DNA from: an uncultured Bacilli bacterium
GTDB lineage: Bacteria > Bacillota_I > Bacilli_A > RF39 > UBA660
DNA: 64,000 nt
Assembly (NCBI GenBank): GCA_910589375.1
Contig: CAJUTK010000001.1
Span: 496,001-560,000 of the forward strand
Direction: 5' to 3'
Below, piece by piece: positions 17,756 to 27,700 of this stretch. A program made the position numbers and the translations under genes. How positions within the stretch are numbered: position 1 is the stretch's first letter; each line of letters starts with the position of its first letter. The notes under the pieces are model-generated. The model searched no databases and was not told the DNA's origin. It saw only the letters and a program-made list of their open reading frames with translations.

Positions 17756-19124
17756 AGAAATATGTATCTCCACAGTAACTATTATGAGTTCTTTTCAAAA
17801 AAGACAAATGTTGTATGGAGAGTACACAGAAACATTAAGAAAAGAGGGAAGTATTTCTCCCACTACTTTTTTAGAGATAAGAGATGTAGCTAAAAAAAGG
17901 GTAGAAGAACTACAACAACTAAAAAAAGGTTTATCTTCTTTAGAAGGAATAATACCACCAGATACTTATAAGTCTTTATTAAGTTCTATTGAAAATGAAG
18001 AAGCATTAGCATCTATGTTAGTAAGTGATTCAGAAAACTTCTTAGAAACTCAAGATAAAAAGTTTGAAGAGTCTGTTTTATCAGGATTAGAATATGAAAC
18101 AGAATATAGCATGAATCTTAATCAGTCTTTAGCAGCCATAGAAAGACAAATGGGGATTATGATGGTTGGTGCAGTTTTAAATAATAAGTTCTCTTTAGAA
18201 GAAATTAAAGAAATTGCAAATAATTTAGAAAAGGGAAGCCCTTTTCAAAAACAAATGGAAGATTTAGCTAACTATATGCAAAGAACTAATATGTATGGGA
18301 AAAAAGAAGTTGTTACTGTGCAAAATGAAAGTGAGAAAACAAATCCAGAATCACAACAGCAACCAGTAGATGACAAGCAAGAGGAAGAAAAAAAAGAGCC
18401 TACTTTGGAAGAAAAAATTTCTCAAATAAATTATTCTAGCGATCGAAATATGGTAGCAGAGGTTCAAGAACTTACTGTTGAAGATAGAATGGCCCAAATT
18501 GCGTCTCAGTTATCTTCTTTAAAGGAAAAATTGTCTTTAAAAGATATGATTACGATTCATACTTTACAAGAAGAACAACTACAATTAGAAGCTTATGTAG
18601 AAGCTTTAGCGACACAAAAACTATCTAAAAGAGAAGTAAAAAGAAATAAAAGAATGGAAGTTGTTACGAATAAGATAGATGAAAATAAACAATTGCTTGC
18701 AGAATCTATGGCAAAGTCAAAACAGTATAATAGTAAGATTATGAGATTTTTCTCAGCTAGATATCAAGAACAATTAGCGAGTAAAATAGTAGATTTAAGA
18801 GAAAAAAGAGGTGTTTTACAAGCTGAACAAAGAATGTCAGCAGTGGCAAAATATAATAAGAACGCAGGAAAAATTGTAAGAAGTTCAAGATTTTTAGGTA
18901 CTATGAAGGGAGTTACACAATTTAGAGATATTAAACTAAATGAATTAAGAGCTTTAAGGGATCAAGTAGTAACTGAATTTCAAAATCTACAACAGGATAT
19001 TGGTCGCTTTACAAGTAGTAGAAACATGCTTCCACAGTTACAACAAAGCCAAATTATTATGCTAGATCAAGGTATTAGCTTTGAAGAAAGAGAAAGATTA
19101 GAGTCTCATAGTTTAGCAGCTTAG
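17748..19124 (+). CDS. Uncharacterised coiled-coil protein
   Basis: I recognise no family in this 458-residue protein. It has no signal peptide or membrane segment. The N-terminal half (1-185) is predicted helical. A linker rich in Glu, Lys and Gln (about 195-225) follows, then long heptad-like helices (235-430) with many charged residues and a conserved-looking KREVKRNKRMEVVTNKID stretch. It overlaps the DUF1292 gene and ends in a bidirectional terminator. A cytosolic scaffold or filament-like role is inference only. A second coiled-coil protein of similar size (54636-55874) shows no clear identity by eye. Confidence 0.7.
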   Translation: MNKEICISTVTIMSSFQKRQMLYGEYTETLRKEGSISPTTFLEIRDVAKKRVEELQQLKKGLSSLEGIIPPDTYKSLLSSIENEEALASMLVSDSENFLETQDKKFEESVLSGLEYETEYSMNLNQSLAAIERQMGIMMVGAVLNNKFSLEEIKEIANNLEKGSPFQKQMEDLANYMQRTNMYGKKEVVTVQNESEKTNPESQQQPVDDKQEEEKKEPTLEEKISQINYSSDRNMVAEVQELTVEDRMAQIASQLSSLKEKLSLKDMITIHTLQEEQLQLEAYVEALATQKLSKREVKRNKRMEVVTNKIDENKQLLAESMAKSKQYNSKIMRFFSARYQEQLASKIVDLREKRGVLQAEQRMSAVAKYNKNAGKIVRSSRFLGTMKGVTQFRDIKLNELRALRDQVVTEFQNLQQDIGRFTSSRNMLPQLQQSQIIMLDQGISFEERERLESHSLAA

Positions 19125-19128
19125 TAAC

Positions 19129-19157
19129 AAAAAAAGTTGGATATTCCAACTTTTTTT
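19129..19157 (+). terminator. Bidirectional terminator between the coiled-coil gene and rpmB
   Basis: A(7)GTTGGA, loop TAT and TCCAACT(7) form a symmetrical hairpin. The last T residues overlap the rpmB stop region on the minus strand. Confidence 0.88.
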
Positions 19158-19356
19158 ATGCAGCAACTTGCTCTGTTTGTTGCTTTTTACTTAATTTTCT
19201 TAATGTTCTCATTTCTCTTGTAGTAGTACGAATTTTAGTACCATCTTCAAGTGTCATAATTTGTACATTTGTTTTTTGAGCATGCTTAGTAGCTCTTAAA
19301 GAATGTGATCTTCTATTGCCAGAAAGCTGTGTTCTTGACGTAACTTTTTTAGCCAT
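19156..19356 (-). CDS. rpmB: 50S ribosomal protein L28
   Basis: The 66-residue basic protein reads MAKKVTSRTQLSGNRRSHS and then KTNVQ, with a conserved RTTTREMRTLRK tail, the pattern of bL28 (GNxRSHAxxxSKR and an ARxLRxxxK end). The usual N-terminal CxxC is absent, so it is the zinc-free form. I chose the ATG at 19356, which follows GGAGGAAG; a longer reading is unsupported. The gene has its own promoter (19402-19430) and stands alone. Confidence 0.88.
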   Translation of the reverse strand: MAKKVTSRTQLSGNRRSHSLRATKHAQKTNVQIMTLEDGTKIRTTTREMRTLRKLSKKQQTEQVAA

Positions 19357-19401
19357 GTTTCTTCCTCCAATCAAGTATATAATTTTTCCCTATGCCCTAT
19401 G

Positions 19402-19430
19402 ATTTTACCATATTTACTATGATAAGTCAA
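19402..19430 (-). promoter_or_regulatory. SigA-type promoter of rpmB
   Basis: On the minus strand TTGACT (19430-19425) and TAAAAT (19407-19402) are separated by 17 bases, about 46 bases before the start codon. Confidence 0.82.
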
Positions 19431-19454
19431 ATGTTTTATAGAAGAAATTCACTT

Positions 19455-19859
19455 TTATTCTTGTTCTAATCCACACCAAAATAAGTTATCTTTTTCTAAT
19501 GAATCTAAAAATTCTCTTAACTCGAAAGACTTTATGACTGAAACCATTGAAATAGAGCCATCTTGGAAAGTTACTTTATAATTTCCATAATTATTTTGAT
19601 CAATGGTGTAAGTAGGGATTACCTTTATTAAATTATTCATATTTGGATAATTATATTCTCCATATTCTTCTTTTCCAGTAGAATCTTTAATAGTAAATGT
19701 ATTATCGTCATAAATATAGACTACATTAGATACACAATCTTTTCCTATTTCTTCTACACTGAATAGTAGCTTTTTATCTGCTTTTTTATCTTTTTCTTTA
19801 TTAAAACATCCTGTAATGAGTAGTAGTAAAATAACCATTAAAACAAGTTTCTTTTTCAT
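19455..19859 (-). CDS. Predicted lipoprotein
   Basis: The 134-residue protein starts MKKKLVLMVILLLLITGCFN, a type II signal peptide with lipobox LITGC and Cys at 18. The mature protein is short and Lys-rich at first, then has beta-like strands (VVYIYDDNTFTIKDSTGKEE, YKVTFQDGSISMVSV) and a final FLDSLEKDN. No family recognised. A ribosome site (TTGGTGATA) lies just before the ATG. No obvious terminator follows. Confidence 0.78.
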   Translation of the reverse strand: MKKKLVLMVILLLLITGCFNKEKDKKADKKLLFSVEEIGKDCVSNVVYIYDDNTFTIKDSTGKEEYGEYNYPNMNNLIKVIPTYTIDQNNYGNYKVTFQDGSISMVSVIKSFELREFLDSLEKDNLFWCGLEQE

Positions 19860-19960
19860 ATTATCACCAAGTCAATTATATAGAAGATTGCCTATATTGT
19901 CAAATAATTAATGTTTCCAAGCGAACAAAAATATGGTAAAATAAAAAAAGGAGAGATGTT

Positions 19961-22885
19961 ATGAGATATGTACCACTATATATCAAAACGGATAATTCTT
20001 TACAAGATTCTTTTATAACAGTAACGAATCTTATTTCTTATGCAAAAGAGAACTCTATTAAGGAGTTAGGAATTGCAGATTCTACTATGTATGGTGTTAT
20101 GGATTTTTATAAATTGTGTCAAAAAGAAGGAATAAAGCCATATATAGGCTTAGAGATTACTTATCATGAGAAGAAGATAGTCCTTTATTGTATGAATTAT
20201 AAAGGATATCAAAATTTGTTGAAGTTAGTTACAATCTCTTCTGAGCGCCCATTAGAATTAAAAGAAATAGAAAAGTATTCTAGTGATTTGGTTTGTTTGC
20301 TCCCTTATGAATCTAGTTCTTTATTATCAGAGATTAGAGGTATCTATCAAAATCTTTTTAGGACATATAAGAATAAGGAAGAAAAAAGGGAATTAGAGCC
20401 TCCTTATTTTTATATGAATGAAGTTATCTATTTGAAAAAAGAAGAAAGTAAGTACGTTAAGTATTTAGATGCTATGAAGGAAGGCACTACTATTTCTTTA
20501 GTAAATAGTACGCGCTTAGATAATTATTTAAGACTTGCGGTAGATGAATTAGAATCAGATGATGTAGAATTATTTAGAGAACTATGTAATTTAGAACTTC
20601 CTTTTCATCAATCATTAATGCCCGTTTTTCAAAATGAGGAAGGAATAGATAGTTATTCTTATTTGAAAAAGAAGTGTATTGAAGGATTAAAAAAACGTTT
20701 TGGAAATAGTGTAGGTAGTAAATACCAAGAACGTTTAAAAAAAGAGCTAGATGTTATTGAAAAAATGGGCTTCTGTGACTACTTTCTAATTGTATATGAT
20801 TATGTAAAATATGCTAAGGAACATGATATTATTGTAGGACCTGGAAGGGGAAGTGCGGTAGGTTCTTTAGTAGCATATTTATTAAATATAACGGATGTTG
20901 ATCCATTAAAATATGATTTGTTATTTGAACGTTTTCTAAACATAGAACGCGTTAGTATGCCCGATATTGATATTGATTTTGAACATGAAAAAAGGGAAGA
21001 GATAATCTCCTACTGCATAGAAAAGTATGGTTCTAAGAAGGTAGCACCTATTATTACTTTTGGAACAATGGGAGCAAAGCAAGCAATTAGAGATGTCGGA
21101 AGGGCACTAGATTTTGATTTAACGTTAATAGATGGTCTTTGCAAACTAGTTGATTCTAGACTTTCATTAGATGAAAATTTAAAAAATAGTAAAGTTCAAA
21201 TTTATACAGAACGTTATCCAGAATTAAAAGAAGTATATCAAGTTTCTAAAATATTTGAGGGACTTAAAAGACATACTAGTATACATGCTGCTGGTATTGT
21301 AATGTCTAAGGTAGATTTAGATACGGTTATTCCGTTAGATAAATCTCATCAAGACTTTTATACGAGTGGATATGATATGCAATATTTAGAGGAAATAGGA
21401 CTTTTAAAAATGGATTTCCTTGCTATTAAATATTTAACGATTATTCATAATATGATTAGAGAAGTAAATTCGACATATTCTTTACAATTAACATTTGATA
21501 CTTTACCATATCAAGATGTTAAAGCATTAAAACTTTTTGAAGAAGCTAATACACTAGGAATATTTCAGTTTGAATCGGAAGGCATGATTCAATTTTTAAG
21601 ACAATTGCACGCTAATAGTTTTGATGATGTCTGTGCTGCTATTGCTCTTTTTAGACCGAGTGCTATGCAAAATATTCCTACTTATATTAAGAGAAAACAA
21701 GGATTAGAAAAAATTGATTATTTAGATGATTCTTTGGTTCCTATTTTAAAATCTACTTATGGAATTATGATTTATCAGGAACAAGTTATGCAAATTGCGC
21801 AGATTATGGCTGATTATAGTTTAGGAGAAGCTGATATTTTAAGAAAAGCAATGAGTAAAAAGAAAAAAGAATTATTACTTCAAGAAGAAGAAAAGTTTAA
21901 AGCCAGAGCTCTTAGAAAAGGGTATAATGAAAATCTCATCAAGAAAGTTTACGGATTGATGGTAAAATTTGCAGAATATGGTTTTAATAAATCTCACTCT
22001 GTTGGATATTCTATTGTCTCTTCTAGGATGGCTTATTTGAAGTCTCATTATCCAGAGATATTTATGTCAAACTTACTTTCTATTGATATGAATGATAGTT
22101 CAAAAGTAAAAAAATATTTTTATGAGTGTCATAAACTTCATATCGATATTTTAAAACCCGATATTAATAAGAGCTTTGATAAGTACAAAAGGGAAGAGAA
22201 TGGAATTCGTTATCCCCTTGTTAATATTAGAAATGTAGGAACTACTGCTACAAAAGTAATTTTAGAGGAACGAAAAAAGGGAGATTTTAAAAATATCTAT
22301 GACTTCATAAGAAGATGCTATGGAAAATCTGTAAATAGAAAAGTAATAGAATCTTTAAATGATGCTGGAGCTTTTTTATCATTTGGTCAAACAAGAAAAA
22401 CAGTAATAGAAAACTTAGATGCTATTATTAATTATGGAGAATTGATAAAAGATTTATCAGAAGAATTTGTATTAGAACCAGAAATTGTTTCATTTGAAGA
22501 ATATTCTAGTAAAGAAATAATGGAAAAAGAACAGGAAATGTTCGGCCTTTACTTAAGCGAGCATCCTATTACAAACTTGAAGGCTAGATTTTCTAATGTG
22601 GTATCTATAGAAGATTTTCCTAGATATTTTGATAAAGTAGTTCAAACAATTTTATATATTGATAAAGTAAAAGAAATAACTACTAAAAAAAATCAAAAGA
22701 TGGCTTTTTTAGTAGGAAGTGATGAAGTATCTACTATTGATTTAACATTATTCCCCAATTTATATGATAAACATAATGATATTGAAAAGGGAGATACTGT
22801 CTTAGTAACAGGAAAAGTAGAAAAACGATTTGATAAATATCAGCTTGTTATCCAAAAAATAGATAAATTAGATATGAAAGGATAA
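19961..22885 (+). CDS. dnaE: DNA polymerase III alpha subunit, DnaE type
   Basis: This second polymerase of Firmicutes, which extends RNA primers before PolC takes over, is 974 residues, shorter than the roughly 1100 of Bacillus. It shows an N-terminal PHP-like domain (1-200), PGRGSAVGSLVAYLLNITDVDP, the catalytic MPDIDIDFEHEKREE, HTSIHAAGIVMS, the NKSHSVGYS helix-hairpin region and a C-terminal OB fold (about 880-970). The PHP domain has lost its usual metal-binding residues: where HxHSxYS is normal the sequence has KTDNSLQDS, and TDH is replaced by ADS. A TGGTAAAAT extended -10 candidate lies upstream at 19933-19942, and GGAGAG precedes the ATG. Confidence 0.95.
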   Translation: MRYVPLYIKTDNSLQDSFITVTNLISYAKENSIKELGIADSTMYGVMDFYKLCQKEGIKPYIGLEITYHEKKIVLYCMNYKGYQNLLKLVTISSERPLELKEIEKYSSDLVCLLPYESSSLLSEIRGIYQNLFRTYKNKEEKRELEPPYFYMNEVIYLKKEESKYVKYLDAMKEGTTISLVNSTRLDNYLRLAVDELESDDVELFRELCNLELPFHQSLMPVFQNEEGIDSYSYLKKKCIEGLKKRFGNSVGSKYQERLKKELDVIEKMGFCDYFLIVYDYVKYAKEHDIIVGPGRGSAVGSLVAYLLNITDVDPLKYDLLFERFLNIERVSMPDIDIDFEHEKREEIISYCIEKYGSKKVAPIITFGTMGAKQAIRDVGRALDFDLTLIDGLCKLVDSRLSLDENLKNSKVQIYTERYPELKEVYQVSKIFEGLKRHTSIHAAGIVMSKVDLDTVIPLDKSHQDFYTSGYDMQYLEEIGLLKMDFLAIKYLTIIHNMIREVNSTYSLQLTFDTLPYQDVKALKLFEEANTLGIFQFESEGMIQFLRQLHANSFDDVCAAIALFRPSAMQNIPTYIKRKQGLEKIDYLDDSLVPILKSTYGIMIYQEQVMQIAQIMADYSLGEADILRKAMSKKKKELLLQEEEKFKARALRKGYNENLIKKVYGLMVKFAEYGFNKSHSVGYSIVSSRMAYLKSHYPEIFMSNLLSIDMNDSSKVKKYFYECHKLHIDILKPDINKSFDKYKREENGIRYPLVNIRNVGTTATKVILEERKKGDFKNIYDFIRRCYGKSVNRKVIESLNDAGAFLSFGQTRKTVIENLDAIINYGELIKDLSEEFVLEPEIVSFEEYSSKEIMEKEQEMFGLYLSEHPITNLKARFSNVVSIEDFPRYFDKVVQTILYIDKVKEITTKKNQKMAFLVGSDEVSTIDLTLFPNLYDKHNDIEKGDTVLVTGKVEKRFDKYQLVIQKIDKLDMKG

Positions 22886-22902
22886 AAAAATATCCTTTTT
22901 TT
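22877..22902 (+). terminator. Intrinsic terminator after dnaE
   Basis: AAAGGATA (22877-22884), an A loop and TATCCTTTTTTT (22891-22902). Confidence 0.85.
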
Positions 22903-22994
22903 GTCTAATGAAATGAACAAAAAGAGCTTTTCTTTTCTATTCAAATATGATAAAATGTTAGATAGTAAGATTGTCACGATAGGAGGAATGAAGA

Positions 22995-23396
22995 ATGAGT
23001 TTTTTAAAGAAAATGTTTAGAGACGACGATGAAGAAGATATTTTCAGTGGCGATGAGGATCAATATTATATAGCAAGTACTGAGGAGAGTGCTGAAGAAG
23101 GTGGCGCTAAGATGATTCTTTTAGAGCCAAGAGCATTCTCAGAATCTCAACAAATTGCTGACCATCTTAAGAAAAGAAATACAGTTGTTGTAAATTTAAA
23201 GAGAGTGACAAGTGAACAAGCAAAACGTATTGTAGACTTTTTAAGTGGTACTATTTATGCGATTGGTGGAGATTTACAAAAAATTGGTGGAGGAATATTC
23301 CTTTGTACTCCTAATAATATAAATGTACAAGGAAAAATAACGGAAGAATCTGGCGATGAAAATCATGATAATGATGATATTACACCAGAATGGTAA
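22995..23396 (+). CDS. sepF: Cell division protein SepF
   Basis: The 133-residue protein begins MSFLKKMFRDDDEEDIF, an amphipathic membrane-binding start plus acidic linker. The SepF core follows (about 38-115): ILLEPRAFSESQQIADHLKKR, TVVVNLKRV, QAKRIVDFLSGTIYAIGGDLQKIG and GIFLCTPNNI. SepF polymerises into rings, binds the FtsZ tail and anchors it to the membrane. It is followed by a DivIVA-like gene, as in many Gram-positive division clusters (ylm), though FtsZ and YlmD/E/G are not here. The ribosome site is TAGGAGG. A second SepF-like protein is at 33751-34293. Confidence 0.93.
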   Translation: MSFLKKMFRDDDEEDIFSGDEDQYYIASTEESAEEGGAKMILLEPRAFSESQQIADHLKKRNTVVVNLKRVTSEQAKRIVDFLSGTIYAIGGDLQKIGGGIFLCTPNNINVQGKITEESGDENHDNDDITPEW

Positions 23397-23459
23397 AAAA
23401 ATATTGATATTAAAATAAAGATGTGTTAGAATAAATGACACTTGATGAGGTGTGTCTTG

Positions 23460-23966
23460 ATGAACGAGAAGGAAGCAAAACATACTTTTGACAGGAATAA
23501 TTCTTTAGAGATGAATGAATTTTTAAATAGAATTATTGAACAAGTAGAGCAAATGGTTTCTGAAATAGACAAGAAAGATAAAGAACTTGCTATGAAGGAA
23601 GAGGAACTTGCTAATAAGGATAAAAGAATAGAGGAGTTAGAGGCCCAACTAGAAAAAAGAAATGTAGCTATTGGAAATGTATCTCATTATTTAGATATGG
23701 AATCAGCTTTAAGACATGTTGTAGAAGTGGCTCAAGAAAATTCTAAGAGAATAGAAGAGAATGCTAATAAGAAAGCAGAAATGATTATTGAAGAAGCAAG
23801 TAGAAATGCTGATAGAATTGTTAATGAATCACTCATTAAAGCTGAAAAGATAGAACAAGAAGCTAATCTATTAAGAAGGAATATAAGACTGTTCAAGAGT
23901 AGGGCGAAAGAAATTGTATCTTTAGAGACAGAATTTCTGGAGGATTTAGAAAAAGCAGATATTTAA
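23460..23966 (+). CDS. DivIVA-like coiled-coil protein
   Basis: The 168-residue protein is almost wholly coiled coil. After a short N-terminus with MNEFLNRIIEQVEQMV, reminiscent of the DivIVA NEFLDxV segment, it has a heptad-rich charged stretch (about 35-65). A second coiled coil then contains EENANKKAEMIIEEASRNADRI, the Ala/Glu pattern typical of the DivIVA C-terminal half. The canonical Phe-Arg membrane hook of DivIVA is not clear. I chose the ATG at 23460 because GAGGTG lies eight bases before it. Position behind sepF supports a role in division or polar growth. It could also be a general SMC-like or YlmH-adjacent coiled coil, so the call is moderate. Confidence 0.7.
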   Translation: MNEKEAKHTFDRNNSLEMNEFLNRIIEQVEQMVSEIDKKDKELAMKEEELANKDKRIEELEAQLEKRNVAIGNVSHYLDMESALRHVVEVAQENSKRIEENANKKAEMIIEEASRNADRIVNESLIKAEKIEQEANLLRRNIRLFKSRAKEIVSLETEFLEDLEKADI

Positions 23967-23970
23967 AACA

Positions 23971-24179
23971 ATTGAGGAAGACGGTAATAATTGTATATTA
24001 TAGAGAACTGATGGTTGGTGGAAATCAGGAATAGAAAATTATTACAAATCACTTCTGATGTTTTATTTTGAATAGAGTAAAAATAAACGTTTAACTTACG
24101 TTACAAGTTTAAGTGTATGAGCATTCATAAAGTAAGGTGGTACCGCGGTAATTCGTCCTTACATTATGGATGCTTTTTT
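23971..24179 (+). promoter_or_regulatory. T-box riboswitch, isoleucine type
   Basis: The leader has the T-box elements in order. Stem I starts near GAGGAAG (23974-23980) and closes with CTTCT (24052-24056). A distal AGAGAACTGATGG-GAAATCAG hairpin (24002-24028) follows, and the specifier candidate AUC at 24048-24050 lies just inside stem I. The T-box GTAAGGTGGTACCGCGG (24132-24147) contains the UGG that binds the free NCCA end of uncharged tRNA. The terminator pairs AGCATTCATAA (24120-24130) with TTATGGATGCT (24164-24174) ahead of T residues. AUC matches the ileS gene it controls. The first gene behind it is the CYTH protein, then ileS. Confidence 0.92.
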
Positions 24180-24189
24180 AGGAGGAATT

Positions 24190-24732
24190 ATGGAAACAGA
24201 ATATGAAGTTAGAGTTTTAGACATTGATGTGCATAATTTGATTTCAAAATTAGAAAGTTTAGGTGCTACTAAAAAAGGCGAATATTTTCAGCGTAGATAT
24301 GTGTATGATTTTAAACCGAAGATAGAAGGAAAATGGATACGCCTTAGAACCAATGGGGAAGTAACTACATTAACGATTAAAGATCGGTATAATGACCAAT
24401 CTATCAGTGGTACTTTAGAGCTAGAAGAAAAAGTAGAGGACTTTGATAAGACTCATCTAATTTTAAAAGAACTAGGTTATGAAGAAACTGCTTATCAGGA
24501 AAATAAACGAATATCTTATGTATTAGACGATATAGAACTAGATATTGATTCTTGGCCATTAATTCCTACTTATTTAGAAATAGAAGGAAAAAGTGAGGAA
24601 TCTGTTAAGAAATATATTGAGTTACTAGGTCTACAGGATTATGAAATTACATCAGAAGGAGTTACTAAGGTATATGCTAGATACAATGTAGATTTAGATT
24701 CTTATAAAGAGTTAAAATTTGAGGAGGGTTAA
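24190..24732 (+). CDS. CYTH domain protein (class IV adenylate cyclase/ThTPase-like)
   Basis: The 180-residue protein has the CYTH tunnel fold. It starts with ETEYEVRVLDID (the family ExExK-like start, here E-x-E-V-R), then FQRRYVYDF, WIRLRTNGEVTTLTIKDR, LELEEKVEDF, YVLDDIELDIDSWP and TYLEIEGKSEESV. These Glu, Arg and Lys residues line a tunnel that holds triphosphate compounds. Family members act as thiamine triphosphatases, tripolyphosphatases or class IV adenylate cyclases; the substrate here is undetermined. I chose the ATG at 24190 after GGAGGAATT; an earlier ATG lies inside the T-box terminator. It sits between the T-box and ileS and so should respond to isoleucine starvation. Confidence 0.85.
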   Translation: METEYEVRVLDIDVHNLISKLESLGATKKGEYFQRRYVYDFKPKIEGKWIRLRTNGEVTTLTIKDRYNDQSISGTLELEEKVEDFDKTHLILKELGYEETAYQENKRISYVLDDIELDIDSWPLIPTYLEIEGKSEESVKKYIELLGLQDYEITSEGVTKVYARYNVDLDSYKELKFEEG

Positions 24733-24733
24733 A

Positions 24734-27700
24734 ATGAAATTTGAAGAATTAAGTAAAGAAAAAACAAGTGTTGTAGAACAAGATATTTTAAAGAAATGGA
24801 AAGAAGAAAATATTTTAGAGAAAACTATTCAAAATAGGGAAGGTAAAAAAGATTTTGTTTTTTATGATGGACCAGCTACTGCTAATGGAATGCCAGGAAT
24901 TCACCATATGTTAGCGAAATTCTTAAAAGACACTTTCTGTAAATATAAGACTATGCAGGGATATCGTGTTGTAAGAAAAATTGGATGGGATACTCATGGG
25001 TTACCAGTAGAAGTACAAGTAGAAAAAGCATTAGGTTTTACTTCTAAAAATGATATTGAGAAATATGGCATCAAAGAATTTAACCAAAAATGTAGAGAAA
25101 TCGTATGGGAAAATGAAGCATCTTTCCGTGATTTAACAGAGAAGATGGGACAATTTATCGATACTGATAATGCGTATATTACTTACCATAATGACTATAT
25201 TGAAACCGAATGGTGGATTTTAAAGAAAATATTTGATGATGGATTATTCTATGAAGGACATAAGATTTTACCATTCTGTACAAGATGTGGAACAGGACTT
25301 TCTAGTCATGAAGTAGCGCAAGGTTATAAAGAAATATCTGTAAATTCTGTTATTGTACCAATGAAGTTAGTAGATGAAGATGCTTACTTCTTAGTTTGGA
25401 CAACAACACCTTGGACATTAATGGCCAATGTTGCCTTATGTGTTAATCCAAATGAAGAATACGTAAAAGTAGAAAGTATGGGTTATAAGTTTATTGTAGC
25501 AAAGGCTCTTCTTCATCAAGTATTAGGAGACGAAGTAAAAGTATTAGAAACATATAAAGGAACAGATTTAGAGTATAAGAAATATGAACAATTACTTCCA
25601 TTCTTAGAAGTAGAAAATGCTTTCTATGTAACTTGTGATACGTATGTAACGATGGAAGATGGAACAGGTATCGTCCATATTGCTCCAGCATTCGGTGCTG
25701 ATGACTATGAAGTTGGAAAAAGATATGGATTACCAGTTGTAAACCCTGTTGGAGAAGATGGAAAATATACAGAAGGTCCATGGAAGGGCACATTCGTCAT
25801 GGATGCTGATATCGAAGTTATTAAATGGTTAAAAGAAAATGATAAACTATTTAAGAAGATTAAGATGGACCATAATTATCCACACTGCTGGAGATGTGGT
25901 ACACCACTTCTTTACTATTCAAAACCAAGTTGGTATATTAAAACCACTGCTGTAAAAGATAAGATTATTAAAGAGAATAATAAAGTAAATTGGTATCCTG
26001 ATTACGTTGGAGAAAAACGTTTTGGAAACTGGTTAGAGAACATGATTGATTGGGCCGTATCTAGAAAAAGATATTGGGGAACACCAATTCCATTATGGAA
26101 GTGTGAATGTGGTCATTTAGAGATGATTGGTTCTCGTAAAGAATTAGTAGAAAAAGCTATTGAAAAAATAGATGACTCTATCGACTTACATAGACCATAT
26201 GTGGATGATGTGCATATTAAATGTCCAGAATGTGGTAAAAAAATATCAAGAATTGAAGACGTAATGGATTGCTGGTTTGATTCTGGTGCTATGCCTTTTG
26301 CGCAATACCATTATCCATTTGAAAATAAGGAATTATGGGAGAATCAATTCCCTGCTTCATTCATCTGTGAAGGTATTGATCAAACCCGTGGATGGTTCTA
26401 TTCTCTATTAGTTATTTCTGTATTAGTAACAGGAAAAACACCATATAAAAATGTATTAGTAAACGATTTATTATTAGATAAATATGGAAAGAAAATGCAT
26501 AAGAGCCGTGGTAATGCGATTGAACCATTTACTGTAATGGAACAATATGGTGCAGATACTATCAGATGGTATTTACCAAGTGTATCTCCAATTTGGACAC
26601 CAATTAAATTTGACGAAGATGGACTAAAAGATGTTTATTCTAAATTTATCAGTACGCTTAGAAATACTTATAATTTCTTTGCAATTTACGCTAATACCGA
26701 TAAGATAGATCCAAGAGACTTTGAAGTAAAATATAAGGATTTATTAGAAATTGATAAATGGTTACTTTCTAAATATAATAAACTAGTTCGTGATGTAACA
26801 GAATTTATGGATGCTTATGATTTAACGAATACGGTTCGTAGAATTCAAGAGTTTGTTGGAGAAGATTTATCAAACTGGTATATTAGAAGAAATAGAAGAA
26901 GATTCTGGAGTAGTGAATTAGATAACGATAAAAAAGCAGTTTATAGTACTACTTATCAAGTATTAGTAGGAATCTGTGAATTAATTGCTCCAATCGTTCC
27001 TTATGTATCAGAAGAAATCTATACAAAATTAACAGGAAAAGAATCTGTTCATTTAGCAGACTATCCAAAATGCAATAAGAAAATGATTGATGAAGAGATT
27101 GAATCTCGTATGGATTTGGTTAGAAATTTAATCAGTTTAGGTAGAAATATTCGTGAAGAAGTAAAAATTAAAGTACGTCAACCAATTAGTGAATGCTTAA
27201 TTGATGGAAAGAATGAATCTTTAATCTCTGATTTAACACCTTTAATTGAAGAGGAATTAAATGTTAAGAAAGTAACGTTTATTACGAATTTATCAGAGTA
27301 TATGAATTTCACTGTAAAACCAAATTTCAAGGAAGTAGGTAAAATTTTTGGACCTAAGATGAAACGTTTTGGAGAATTATTATTAGAACTTTCTAATGAA
27401 GAGGTTAGTAAACTTCAAAATAATGAAAGTATTTCTATGGAAATAGAAGGAGAAAAATATGATATTACTTCTTCTATGGTAGAAATTAGAGCTAATTCAA
27501 AAGAGGGCTTCGATGTTGCAACAGATGCTTCTAACTTTGTTATTTTAAAAACAGAACTTACAGAAGATTTAATTTTAGAAGGAATTGCTAGAGAATTAGT
27601 AAGTAAAGTTCAAAATTTAAGAAAGACTAGTAACTTTGAGATTGCTGATAGAATTTATCTATACTATAAAGGTGATGAAAAAGTAAAAGAAGCTGTTAAT

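Noticed and set aside
23397..23441. Terminator after sepF
   Set aside because: Only a weak AATATTGATATT dyad is present without a T-run, so sepF and the DivIVA-like gene may be read together.
24166..24189. Earlier ATG of the CYTH gene at 24166
   Set aside because: It lies in the terminator arm of the T-box; the ATG at 24190 follows GGAGGAATT.
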